This document shows, piece by piece, positions 48,050 through 58,801 of a stretch of 64,000 bases of DNA. The notes beneath the pieces are model-generated. The model made no database searches, was not told the DNA's origin, and saw only the letters and a list, made by a program, of their open reading frames with translations. The stretch's first letter is position 1. Every line of letters begins with the position of its first letter. Both the position numbers and the translations under genes were made by a program. This stretch comes from Trichostrongylus colubriformis (taxonomy: Eukaryota > Nematoda > Chromadorea > Rhabditida > Trichostrongylidae), in assembly GCA_963978905.1 (NCBI GenBank), contig OZ022257.1, forward strand, positions 29,031,274 through 29,095,273. The letters run 5' to 3'.

Positions 48050-51000
48050 AGTTCAAAAGTTCAAAAGTTTATTCCAAAAGACTCAAAACAGGTTATAAAA
48101 CCGGTCGCAAAAAATGGTTGCAAAAGAAGTTGAGCCTTATGGGCAGGCTTTTGGCCCCTGCCGCCTTTATCAAGCCGTCTTCAATTTTAGTTGTCTTTTT
48201 TTTTGATCCAGTACAGCAGCACCACACATCAGCTCAAGTATCTGAAATTCCCAAAGCTGGAAGCAATCTGAACTGTTTAATTTAGAGCGGAAAATTCTAC
48301 CATTAGGGGCGGCAAGAATGTCCCTCGGGAGCATTCTTAGTCATCTGGCTCCACGAAAAAAAAACATATTGTGTATAGTGGTAGAATGTCTAATGCTAAT
48401 CGTAGTATGGGATAGTGATAAACATCCTCTGCGTCCACGAGTGGGTCGAAAAATCCAATATTTACTTGGCCTGATTTTTAGCTCACCCTTGAGTAGTTTG
48501 AAGCAAAAAAACCAAGTCGTTGACAACGCGAAGGTGCAAGAGGGTTTTCAACTTGAAAGTTTTTAATCTCCCATTGTAATTAGGCACGTTGCTTCGCAGA
48601 ACAGGATGTGTATCTCTCCTAGCGAGTAGTATTCTGGTGGAGATATGCTGCACCTTTTCTAATTTTACTTGATGTTTCGTTGTGTAAGGACTCCCATTTT
48701 GGGAGTCCTTCTTCCAATACAGGCAGGACATACGCTCTGTAAAGCTTCAACGAAATTGCGGCATCATTACATTTTATGTTTCTGCACATCAGAAAAATTA
48801 CAAAGAGCCTTGCGAACAGTCAAATTTATATGAGTTTCAAAGCTCAAACTACTGTCTGGATGAACTCCTAAATCGCGCATTCTAGTCACAGTTTCCAGTA
48901 CTGTTTCTTTGACCTTGTATTCTGGGGGCGCCTTGCTAATGTGGAAAACGAGTGTTTTAGAGAGGTATACTGGAATATCCCAAGTGGAAGCCCAGTCCAT
49001 ATGTTATCAATGTATTGTGATGAAGATCAAAAATCTCCATCTTGTTATCATCATTATAGGCGCTATATACCTTGATATAAATTTGAACTCTTATTGATGG
49101 ATGAGTTTTCAATTTCATCGGAAGATCATAGGTATAGGCAAGAAAAAACAGGGGTGATAGGACTCCACCTTGTGGAACTCCACTTGGACATTAGAAGAGA
49201 TCGGAAAAAGAAGTATCAACTCTAACACGCATCGTTCTGTTTGATAAGTAGGAGCGAATCCAGTTCAATAGCGCTCCTCTTACTCCCAAATGATCCAGTT
49301 TAGCGAGCAGCTTATGGTGGTTCATTCTATCGAATGCTTTAGATAGATCGAAGTAAACAACATCCACACTGTATCCCTTGTTTATTGCCATATTCCAGTC
49401 GAAGAAGGTATCTGCAAGTTGAGTAACTGTGGAGGTCCCGGCGGTGAAACCGTGCTACTCAAATGGAATAGCATGATTTTGCAATAGCGTCTCTAACAAT
49501 CCTTTCCAAAATCTTGACTGGCGGTGGGGTTATGCTTATTGGACGAAAGTTGGATAATAAAGCAGAGGCGTTGGATTTAGGGATTGCAGTGATTATAGAT
49601 TCTTTCCATATTGTTGGAACATCACTGAACAAAAGAGAACTATTGAAAAGCATAGCTAAAGGTCGGTAAAGTGATTCCGCACAGTTTTTGTAAACTATTT
49701 GGGGAATCCCATCCACTGTGATTGAAGTAGACCTTTTCAATGACTTGAGGATCTTCGAAACATCATGCGGGCGGACAATAATCCCCGAAAGTTCGGATGA
49801 ACATCGATCGATAGAAGGAAAGTTACCAAACCCACTGCTGTTATAAATAAAAATCGAAGAGAAAAATTTCCCTAAAGCTCCAGCATTCTCGCTGTCACTC
49901 ACAAATCTGTTACCTAGCTCACCGAGTAATACAGGAAGTTTAGAATGAAGTCTAATTTTAGTTTTAATCAATGAGAAAATTAAGCTTTTATTCGGTCTAC
50001 TTAACGCACGTTTTTCTTTATTCGCCAGAATTTTTTTGAGTGTCGGTCTAGCTGTATGCAGACAGTTCTGTATTGTGGATCATGAGAGTAATCGGGAGAT
50101 TTACTGAAAAAACGCAATTTTCAATGTATCAGATTCATTATATGTCTAGGAAATACGTATACTTTTGTTTTCTGCGGATCTAAGAGGAACATATAAAGCT
50201 GGACCAGAACATACTACATCACAGAATCTTTTGTAGAGGTCTTCGACGGATGCGTATCCTTGAAAAAGCCTCCACCAATCAATCGAACAAAAATAGATGA
50301 CGAACTCGAGTAAACAGCCTTGTTAAAGTTCGGGAAGGGTAAAGATCAAGGCTTGTCAGATATCGTTTTAGTTTCAAAAGAAACCATGTTATGTTCTGAA
50401 GACCTGAATGGAGGTTTAACTGATACACGACTTATAATAGGACTCGACGTCAAAAGGATATTAAGTACCGAGTTACCACGAGTGGGCTGCAGAACGTGTT
50501 GAACTAAACCACAGTAATCAAAAAAATTCATGAATCTGCTTGCGGAAGAGTTTCGTCCTTTATGAGAGACCCAGTCTAAATCGATGTTAAAGTCACCTAA
50601 GATTATAGATGTTTGCTATGCACGGAAAGATCTAACAGTGTATTAATTAGGTCTCTATCATTAGCCGTATTAGAGTTAGGTGGTCGGTATAGAAGAATTA
50701 TTCTGAACGAGAAACGGCAGAAGCTATCAAATCCATCCATCACAAGAGGACGGCTTTCGTACCTAGAGGTTGATCAGTTGCTGTCAGGTTAACAAATTCT
50801 TTAGCGAGACAAATGACCCCACCACCTCTGCGTGTACTACGATCAACACGGAAAGTCCTGTAGGGAAACTTACCGGTGATTTCAGAGCTCAATATGTTAG
50901 ATGTTAGCCACGTTTCTGTGATAAAAACCAAGTCTGATTTATAAATGTCAAGAATTAAGTGAAGGTGGTGCAATTTATTAGACAAGCTGCGTGCATTGAA

Positions 51001-51600
51001 TAGGAAACAGGTGAGGCCAGGTAGATTTCCATGCAGATTTAGAAGTTTCCCTGGGATCTCCTCTTAGGAAGATCATCAACATGTCGTAGTTACCCTCGAT
51101 ATACAACCCATGCGCGGGTCTTTAATTTATTGTTGCGATCTCGACATTCTTGTCTCATTTCATAGTCCTTCTGTTGCTCTATGGGAGTCATACTTTTGCG
51201 AACATAGACGTTAGGGAATGCAGAGTTACGCAGTTTGTAAGAATTAGCTAACGTAGCAGACCAATGAGATTTAGAGGGCAATACAACTTTAGTTAAACAA
51301 GGTAGAGGGGGTTTATGTGGTTGTGGGGGTTTCTCTTTGCCCAAGCGATAAACTTCCACTGGTCTGCATTCAATAATCAGAATATCAAGTACCGCACTTA
51401 CTTTGTCTTCTGAGTCGCGCTGTCTAACGGAAGGAGCAACGTCCCCTGAAGCTTCCGATATCCGACGATGCCTCTGCTCTGATATCAGATTCGATTCCAT
51501 CTGCAATTTCTTGAGGGATTTTAGAAGCGAGCGCTAAAACCTTTTTTCTACAAGAGGGTCCTTATTTCGCTCTAAAATGGCTTTTAGGATCTCTGATGTA
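48050..51600 (-). pseudogene. CR1/Jockey-like LINE D, nearly full-length but broken
   Basis: Minus strand, from the 5' side. 51506-51090 encodes an upstream domain (RPVEVYRLGKEKPPQPHKPP, LRNSAFPNVYVRKSM). 51000-50740 begins the endonuclease (DLVFITETWL, then RRGGGVICLAKEF); near 50600 comes ILGDFNIDLDWVSHKGR and at 50531-50346 PTRGNSVLNILLTSSP, then SSEHNMVSFE. RT starts in 49971-49459 (VDGIPQIVYKN, FRPISITPPPVKILERIV) and continues at 49391-49191 (VDVVYFDLSKAFDRMNHHKL, GVRGALLNWIRSYLSNR) and SGVPQGGVLSPLFF; the YADD position reads YIKVYSAY, so the catalytic pair is lost. The C-terminal part lies at 49000-48341 (MRDLGVHPDSSLSFETHINL, RPSKYWIFRPTRGRRG). Several stops and frameshifts are present. 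Confidence 0.85.
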
Positions 51601-51609
51601 GAGAACTTG

Positions 51610-52550
51610 AAGTAGTCAACTACATTCACTTCAGCATTGCTATTATCTTGGCATGATTTAGTAGATAAGCTCTGGACCGTTTCTCCGACAGATTCCTTGG
51701 CTTTTTGACGTTATGTCCCAGTAGGCATGGTGGTATTTGACCAGCTAGTTGAACAAAAACAAATAATTGGAGGAAACTTATCGGATATACCTGAGAGCTC
51801 GCACTGAGTCGACCACCCACGGCCGCGGAATGAATCGGAATGTAATGTGTATAGATAAGGCCATTAACATTAACAGTGACATCTATCTTAAGATAAGACG
51901 GCAATATAAAAGGAAACCTCGTCTCAGATTGCATGCTTTCACCCCTACAGCAAATAACAGTGGCAGTCCTCCAAACAGAATAACAAAAAGTTCAAATAAT
52001 GTTCGGAAAGAAAAATAAAAAACAGGAATTATTGGCACGAAGGCCGCCGAAATATTTTCGCATGCAAGTGGACCTCAATTTCGCGCAGAAAGCACTGAAT
52101 TAGAATATGTCAAAATAAATAGAGCTGCTACGAGCCCACAAAAAAAAATGCCTATCTACTGAGAGCTCACTTTCTGCACACCGCTCTGGGCAGCTTCCGT
52201 CAAGGGTTCTCACGAAACCCTGGGATCGGCCAGCCACTGCATAATAAATGAAGAAGATTAGCTTAAATCACAAGACATGGCAATAGGCGCTATAGCAATA
52301 AGGGCGGCATCTTATGAAAAGGCGCACACCTAACCCCGAAGTATCTTTGAGGGGTCAATCTGCATATCCAGCGCATATTATTGTCTAAGCCTCAGAGGAG
52401 GAATGGAGGAGTTTTCTCTCCTTTCTAGGTTTGGGTAAAAACAGCGTCAATAGTTGATTTCCTCTTTGCGATAGCATCCAGCAACGAAATTCAATCACGA
52501 TCGAAAAGATCAAATGAGTCACAAGATTCAGCACTGATTTTCTGGGTCAA
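51610..52550. other. Stretch upstream of LINE D, nothing recognised
   Basis: No domain could be supported. A segment near 52300-52400 (GCATCTTATGAAAAG, AGTATCTTTGAGGGG) resembles one near 30575-30620 in WBP11 intron 5, suggesting a diffuse dispersed repeat. Confidence 0.35.
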
Positions 52551-53720
52551 TGCAAGCTAGGGGGAGGGGCAAATTTTCACCGACGTCGAAGCTTTCCCTT
52601 CCCAGGCTCAAGCTAAAGTAGATGAGACAGATGCTTTGGCATATGCTTTTTCATCTGGGAGGAGGGGATATGGTTTTTGGCCTAAGCCTAAAGAGGCAAG
52701 GAGCTTCGACGTCGGTGAAAAGTTGCATCTCTTCTTCCCACCCCTCCCCCCCCTAACTTGCATTGACCCAATCCCACAATCAGTCAGAGACAATCTAAGA
52801 AAACACAAAAAGGGAGTAGTACTTAACACAGTTGGAAAGATACGATAAAATAGAGCCATCCCTGAGCCTCATTTCAGGCCTTCCTGTCCAACTGATTTTT
52901 CGACCACCTACGAACTTGAAAAACTTGCTGTCATCATCACGGATTTACGAAGAAAAATGTGGCCGGAGAAACTGTACGTACTGCAGATCATAAAATCTGT
53001 CAGCTACGCGGCACAGTATATTTGTTCACATGTGAAGGATGCGGTCAGAAATATGTTGGTGAAACGAAGCGTCCATTACACAAACGGATGGAGGAACATA
53101 CACGAGCGCTGCGAAACCCATCGTCTTACCCAAGAAGTGCGTTCTCGCGACATCGTGTACTGTGTCACTGACAGGAAGCACTCTCCACGCTGAAAGTTGC
53201 TATATTACACCGCACGAAGGATGCCCCATTAGAGAGAAAATTGCTTGAAGCTCTTGCTATAAGGCGGTTATCCCCCGAGATGAAAACAGGGATGAGCTCA
53301 TGGAGGCAATGAGATTAATATCATAGCGATAGCGATATAGATTTCCTCTCTTTAATCATGCACATCGCATTTATAGTGACTTTTAATTGTTTGGGAGTGG
53401 TGTCGGGGTAAGCGGTTTTGTTGAGTTGTGCTCCTAATAGTGATTTCCTGTGCATGTGATGTATTACAGAAGTCAGCGACCTAAGATCACCAGTCTGGTT
53501 AGTGCTATCGTGAGCTAATGTTTTCAATTGTGGCACATTGTATGCTGTACACTTGAGTCGTACTTTTAAGGTCTGACGAAGCTGTTACTACGGCGAAAGC
53601 TTGCCAATAAAGCTGTGTGAATGAGTCCTCAATTCTAATACTCAGAAGACAGTTGGAAAGATCAAATGAATCTCAAAAGCCAAAATTGATCTTTTCATAT
53701 TTTTAGATCAATTTTCAATT
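52495..53720. repeat. Inverted-repeat family interrupted by the Penelope fragment
   Basis: ACCGACGTCGAAGCT with flanks occurs at 52580-52594 and in inverted form at about 52697-52711, with outer CAATGCAAG on both sides, so 52550-52770 folds back. Right of it come CAGTCAGAGACAATCTAA, AACACAAA and CAGTTGGAAAGAT. The same order, continuing CAAATGAATCTCAAAA, is uninterrupted at 54193-54290, and it resumes at 53649 after the insertion. Confidence 0.7.
52842..53648 (+). mobile_element. Penelope-like element fragment with GIY-YIG nuclease and a 14-bp target duplication
   Basis: ACAGTTGGAAAGAT at 52828-52841 and 53649-53662 flanks the fragment. The plus strand at 52959-53171 reads CQLRGTVYLFTCEGCGQKYV, then GETKRPLHKRMEEHTRAL, the GIY-YIG endonuclease of Penelope-like elements (here with VYLF in place of the GIY core and KYV in place of YIG). 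It is followed by STLKVAILHRTKDAPLERKL then LEALAIRRLSPEMKTGMSSW (about 53175-53310). The reverse transcriptase is absent, so this is a 5'-truncated copy. Confidence 0.85.
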
Positions 53721-54550
53721 TTCTTCAAATCAAGACTCTGCCCTGACGTTGCCAGATATTAGGCTGTGCTCATTGTTTGCGATTCAAGCGGTTGCGCGAA
53801 GGCGGAGGGAAAAGATACATATCGAATAAGTGGTTCAAGCGATAGCGCGATCGCCTGAATCGCAAACTACGTACAATATGTACCTTACGGGCAGCACAAA
53901 AGTTACGTGCAGTACATGCTTAGTCACTCAATAAGGCTGTAATGTCAGAGTTCATTAGGTTGTTAGAGGTTGTAAGTTATTATGCAGGTTCTTACATACG
54001 CTACTCACTTCCTGCATTTCTCTCTCCTGTGAGCGAAGTTCGTTCTCCTAGTTTTATATATCCTATATAGCTTATAAATTTCCTGTAAAGAACTTTTCCG
54101 TATGTATAAGTTTTCATTTTCCTGGATTAGACTTCCAAAAACGTCGTGTGTCCCCTCACCCACAACCTGCACTGACCCGATTTCCCAAAACCAGTCAGAG
54201 ACAATCTAACCGTCAACACAAAGAAGATGAAAACACAAGAGGAGAAAGCACTTCACGCAGTTGAAACGACCAAATGAATCTCAAAACCCAAAACTGATTT
54301 TTTTTTCAAATCTCGCGCATGCTAGAGAGGGTTTCGCGCCCTGCCGGCCACATGATCAAGGCGAGACACGTGCTCGCAGCGAGAGACTCAAGACGGCGAA
54401 GCACACGCCCCCAACTGCAAGCAAGCGTGTTGGCGGGACGGGCCAGGTATCTCCCAATCAGACGTTTGAATTACGATAGTCGTCCGTCGTAAGCAAGTGC
54501 AGTGTGGGCGGGTGTGTCCTCACGTAATACCAGTAGGCAAAAATGGACCG
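53663..54550. other. Intergenic with repeat fragments, no gene recognised
   Basis: Holds an imperfect inverted pair GTTTGCGATTCAAGCG / GCCTGAATCGCAAAC (about 53779-53794 and 53851-53865), an uninterrupted copy of the repeat described at 52495 (54193-54290), and a fragment of the dispersed repeat seen at 44601-44650 (54417-54470). No coding or RNA gene is supported. Confidence 0.5.
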
Positions 54551-54556
54551 GACAGG

Positions 54557-54645
54557 GTCAAGCGTCCAGATGAAGAAAATTTTCAAAAAATACGACCCCC
54601 CCCCCAAAAAAAAAAAGGGGCATCAATACGACCCCCCCCCCCTTT
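54557..54645. repeat. C-tract repeat, copy 2
   Basis: This has the same order as the copy at 5870: GTCAAGCGTCCAG, GAAAATTTTCAAAAAATACG, ACC run, A run, GGGGCATCAATACG, second C run. The runs are longer than in copy 1, as expected of slippage. Confidence 0.7.
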
Positions 54646-55287
54646 TACTCATGTTATTGTTAGTTTTCATTTCGCAATAAATAATGAACGAGTATTTTGT
54701 ATTGGTATATTACAAGAAATTTGCAGGGCTTCAGCCTGCAACCGCTTCAAATACTTCAGGACGATTTGTTGAAAACCGCATGGCTACTCCGAGGGGTTGC
54801 GCGGACCCGATTTTCGGGTTTTATGAATCAGAGTCACGTGAGGTGGTCAACCACGTTTGTGGGGGGGAGGGGGGAGTGGGGACAATACTTTGAGATATCC
54901 CGAGCAAGCATAGGCGCTCATCGCTTACTGCCGTTTTAGTTGAGACGGATTGATCAATTGAAAATTCGAGCTACTCATTCTCATTTCTGCACTTCTGAAA
55001 ACAGGGACGAAGTGGCCCATCCGATGCGATGACCCCTGCAGAACTCATACTTGTGGTCGCTTTGCTGGGACTTCGTAGACTAAAGAAAAACTCAGGAATC
55101 ATCTGAAACGTGCCATTTTCGCAGTACCTTAAAATTTCCCTGATGGAATCATCTATGTTGACGCGCTTTCAGTTTTGAATTTAACACATGAACGGGTAGA
55201 ACCGGTCAGAACCTCCCTTATAACCTGATAGAATATACTGGAAAATTGACTCAACGCCTCAAAACTAAGCCTATTAAATAAGAAGTT

Positions 55288-55362
55288 ACGTAGTGCGGTG
55301 TAGCGCTGACACTGTGACTAGGTAGTGTTTCTTATGAGTACCCAAGCTACACCGCACTACGT
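55288..55362. repeat. Perfect 17-bp hairpin with a 41-nt loop
   Basis: ACGTAGTGCGGTGTAGC (55288-55304) and its exact complement GCTACACCGCACTACGT (55346-55362) flank a 41-base loop. It ends 25 bp before the mariner remnant. It could be the ends of a tiny element or a structured RNA; nothing else identifies it. Confidence 0.7.
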
Positions 55363-55386
55363 CAACTGTTTTACCCAAGCCGAGCT

Positions 55387-55720
55387 TTAGGAGCTGCGCT
55401 GGGACGTCCTGCCCCCCCCCCCCCGCCATACTCTCCAGACATTCCTCCTTCCAACTATCAGCTTTCCCATCCTCTGAAAGCCTTCCTGGCTAAGAGAAAA
55501 CTCATTGATTGTGAATTGCTTGCACAGGCGATCGCTGATTTCTCTGACTCTCAGAGCCCAGAGTTCTGGGAGAAGGAAATAAACGACCTTCCCATGTGGT
55601 GGCAGAGTGTGTCGATAGCAATGGTGAATACGTTGCCGCCTAATTGTCGTTTGCTGGTAGAAATAATACAAAAAAGTGGTGATCGAAAAAAATCCTACAT
55701 GACTTTTGGTACAACCTAAT
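55387..55720 (+). pseudogene. 3' fragment of an Hsmar1-like mariner
   Basis: The plus strand reads PYSPDIPPSNYQLSHPLKAF around the third catalytic Asp, then DFSDSQSPEFWEKEINDLPM. A poly-C run precedes it and the usual terminal GGTTGTACCAAAAGTCAT (minus-strand reading) closes it at 55719. The 5' two thirds is missing. Compared with the copy in WBP11 intron 6 the C-terminal frame is cleaner, with no stop between 55516 and 55719. Confidence 0.8.
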
Positions 55721-57120
55721 ACATTCGGTGAATGCCTTGATATGCATGCGAGGAAATACCGTGGATGCGGAGACCCTCCTTTTGTTGTACTGTGTTTATT
55801 TGATGCAAGGATCGAAATTGTGATGGGTCAGGAACAACAGCACTTCGGTTTCCTATGTGGTGAGAGCGGTCATCCTTACAATTAGAGCTTTACGTCACGT
55901 TCAAACATGATTCCGTTTCATTTTCGTAATCAGACGCTATTATTCACAACAACACAAAGAAGTGATCTTATTCAAAAACAGCTAAAATAGGCTTCATTAT
56001 GGATTGGTGAGGTCAGAATTCACAAGTTGTCATAATTACAAAAAAGGGATCGTAGGAGGAACAAAACGCAGGAGTGTAGTCACACTGCATACGAACAGTA
56101 GAGTTCCATCGCATCTTCAGCAATGCTCCATCATACTCGATCACAGGAAATTCCGAATTTTGAGAATCTGAAAATTATGGTTGTAAAGGCTCACGAAGTA
56201 AACAGTAGTGGCGCCAATTTATCAACGAGCTACTGCAGGGAAACGTTGTGTGTTGGAAGACAATACCGGAGAAATAACAGGAACATGAAAATTTTCACGG
56301 AACGTTGAAGAATCCTACAGAAGTGTTCCATCACTACTACATTGTACAAGAAGGTGACGATTTGGAGAATCAGTATTCATTCACAGGGCCACCACATAGT
56401 TATAAATTGGTGCAGGTCTATAAGAATTTGTGGTGAAATGGCTAAATACGTCATAGAATCATGCCACGTCATTTTACTGTTTAATGATCCCGATACCGCT
56501 ACCCAAGACAAAGAGCTTTCCGCATCAAACTGTTTTGTCGAACGCCCTCCTTCTAGCTTCGACAGTATCATTGGGAATTTCCATGAGAATGTCGTTTTTC
56601 TCCTAAAAAAATTATTTCCTATCAATTCACAAGTTTGCGCGGTAAGTGATACATCATTCGAAAAAGATTTTTCTGCATTTGATGGGGCCGCTTTTTAGAA
56701 TAGCGACGTGGCTGGTTCACTCGACAAATACTGACCAACGGCAATTATTTAAAACATTATCTTTCACTCCGGAAAAATCAATCACTTATGTGTCTAGCAT
56801 TTAGACCCGACCTCTTCTATGAGTTCCACCAATTGGTTGCTTGAGGAGTCACGTCATTTTTCCGATTTTAGTTTTTCCGCCACAACTCGGTGATTTTCAC
56901 AATTAAGTCGAACGTGGGCAAGAAATTTTTTAATCAGTTCGCTGAGAGAGTGGTGAAATCTTGAAAAGGGGTAGTGAGTAGGGGCGAAAAACATTATTGA
57001 CCGATTCTTTAACTTCCTGTTCAAAAATATTATAAGTTGTTAAATAATGTCAGCTGGACCACTACATACATATTACATGGCTCTAATACTCAATATGAAT
57101 CGCCGCTGAAACAAAATCGA
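55721..57120. other. Intergenic, nothing securely recognised
   Basis: The 118-aa plus-strand frame at 56342-56698 overlaps another frame at the same place with GDDLENQYSFTGPPHSYKLV and PRHFTV, interrupted by stops. The pattern suggests an old pseudogene, but I cannot name the family. Nothing else is recognised. Confidence 0.35.
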
Positions 57121-57410
57121 TACCACAAGGATGCTGAGTTATGGGCAAAAGCTTCGGTGCCGGACGGGACTCGAACCCGCACTTCATCCTTTCCGGGGTA
57201 GTGTAATGGATTAGCACATATCCCCGGAAAGGATGAAGTGCGGGTTCGAGTCCCGTCCGGCACCGAAGCTTTTGCCCATAACTCAGCATCCTTGTAGTAA
57301 CTTTCGCATCGCGAGCTGCGGCGATAAACAGCAGTTATCAAAAATTAAAAATATCAAAATCGATACCGTTCTCGACAAAGCAGGAAAAATTGTTTTTCAA
57401 AGGTTCAATA
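57121..57410 (+). repeat. tRNA-headed repeat, copy B, as a perfect palindrome
   Basis: Arms 57127-57198 and 57222-57293 are exact complements (72 bp) around a 23-base spacer. The right arm holds a tRNA 3' half: B box GGGTTCGAGTCCCG and acceptor strand CGGCACC. The spacer holds the A-box sequence TAGTGTAATGGATTAGCACA. The left arm holds the inverted 3' half where a 5' acceptor strand should be, so no tRNA can fold from this copy. Right of the arms come CTTTCGCATCGCGAGCTGCG, GCGATAAACAGCAG and an A-rich tail, shared with copy A at 19740-19975. Confidence 0.8.
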
Positions 57411-58159
57411 AGTAACAATCACCAAAAATTCAAGAGGAAGAATTTTGTTTAGAATAAACGTGATCGCTTTCGGAAAAAGGAATTTAAGGAGAGAACGACG
57501 CAAGTTCTTGATTAAACAGCTACAAGGAGCTTGCAGAAGATGTCAGGGTTAACAACAAGAACGGGACGCATGACTGGTTGTTTTTCCTTGAGTGAAATAG
57601 AGTGTTTTGATTAAGTGCCGGCTTGGTCAATTTTTATCGGCTTAACCTACTCCTTCGTCAGCCTAAATTCGGTCCCTTTCTAATATAATCAAGAACTGAA
57701 TATCCCATTTTTCAGAGCAGAAAAATTTGTTTCGAATGATATGTAAAATACTGCACAAGCATCGGGCTGTATAGAAAAATTTTTGTTCGAAAAAAGCAAT
57801 CATGCACAAATGGACTGACCCGATAGCATACATTCGAAGGTTTTTCCTTCATATGACCTATACAGATCTATAGCAAAAATTAAAAATATCTCGAATTCAT
57901 TAAGATTAAGTTTGTGATTGTGATACTGTCTGGGAAAAGAATTAAGTAAAGACATACGCTTGAAGAATAATGAGGACAGAATGTAGCGAAACTAGTTTTG
58001 TTGGGCATAAACTACGAATCCACAAGACCAGAAGTCTCGCTTTGCGTAGATGTTAACTGCCTGCTACCATCTCATTGATTATCCTTTCGTACAAGTACAA
58101 CACATGTGAGATTCCACGGAGGGTAGAGCGCTTGCACCGTAGTGCAAAGAAAAGGAGTC
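57411..58159. other. Intergenic, nothing recognised
   Basis: AT-rich, only short frames, no repeat ends or RNA boxes noticed. Confidence 0.35.
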
Positions 58160-58430
58160 TTCCACGGAGAAATCAGTTTCTTTGTTACCCTTATATTTAT
58201 GTCGTGTCTGCTTAATAAGGGCCGCATGCAATGTTTCACGCGAAAAAGTAATAATTCGCAGAATGAGTCTCAAATTCTAGGCCGGGTGGGCAGAGCTTCG
58301 GAGTAAAAGCCCCGTCTCGTCGTCCTTCGCGGTTGGGACCGGTGAGTAGGACTGTTTGCGCATTTTTCTGCTCCCATAACGCCCGACCGCGAAGGACGAC
58401 GGGGTAGGCACTAGCTCAAAGGACTGAAGA
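58160..58430. mobile_element. Inverted-repeat element family of 27089, copy 2, right arm missing
   Basis: 58160-58265 matches the arm of the 27089 element (TTCCACGGAGAAATCAG, TTTGTTACCC, TAATAAGGGCCG, TTTCACGCG). The centre matches as well (GGCCGGGTGGGCAGAGC; GACCGCGAAGGACGACGGGG). The centre here is itself a hairpin: 58310-58337 pairs with 58382-58404 (CCGCGAAGGACGACGGGG on the right). The outer right arm is not found. Confidence 0.65.
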
Positions 58431-58801
58431 CCGAGAGACCGAAGACCCGAGAAACAGGACCCCCTTCCTCCTGCTGATTCTCGACGCGGACGACCTTTCC
58501 GCCAAGAGGCATGTAGTCCGACCTAGCTTTGCATTAACATGTTTTCAAGTAAGCACAAAAGAATGTTTGGAAATATGACAGCATCTATTTTCTGGAGTGA
58601 ATTCAAGCTAAAACTGTGAAAGCGCGCTGCAATACCTTCGATCCTGCCGCCTACCCTTGGCCGCGCTCATCGTAGCCAACCAGGAATCACGTCGCTTGGA
58701 GGCGGCGTCTGTTTATCGAAGGCGTCAGCTGTTACCTGTTACGCCATCACACAGCTCGAGAGCCCTCTTCTCTCGAGCTCGAGGACGGGAATTTTGCTAC
58801 A

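Noticed and set aside
56123..56698. Possible decayed protein gene with GDDLENQYSFTGPPHSY and PRHFTV
   Set aside because: Stops in the relevant frame and no family I can name; not enough to call even a pseudogene with a function.
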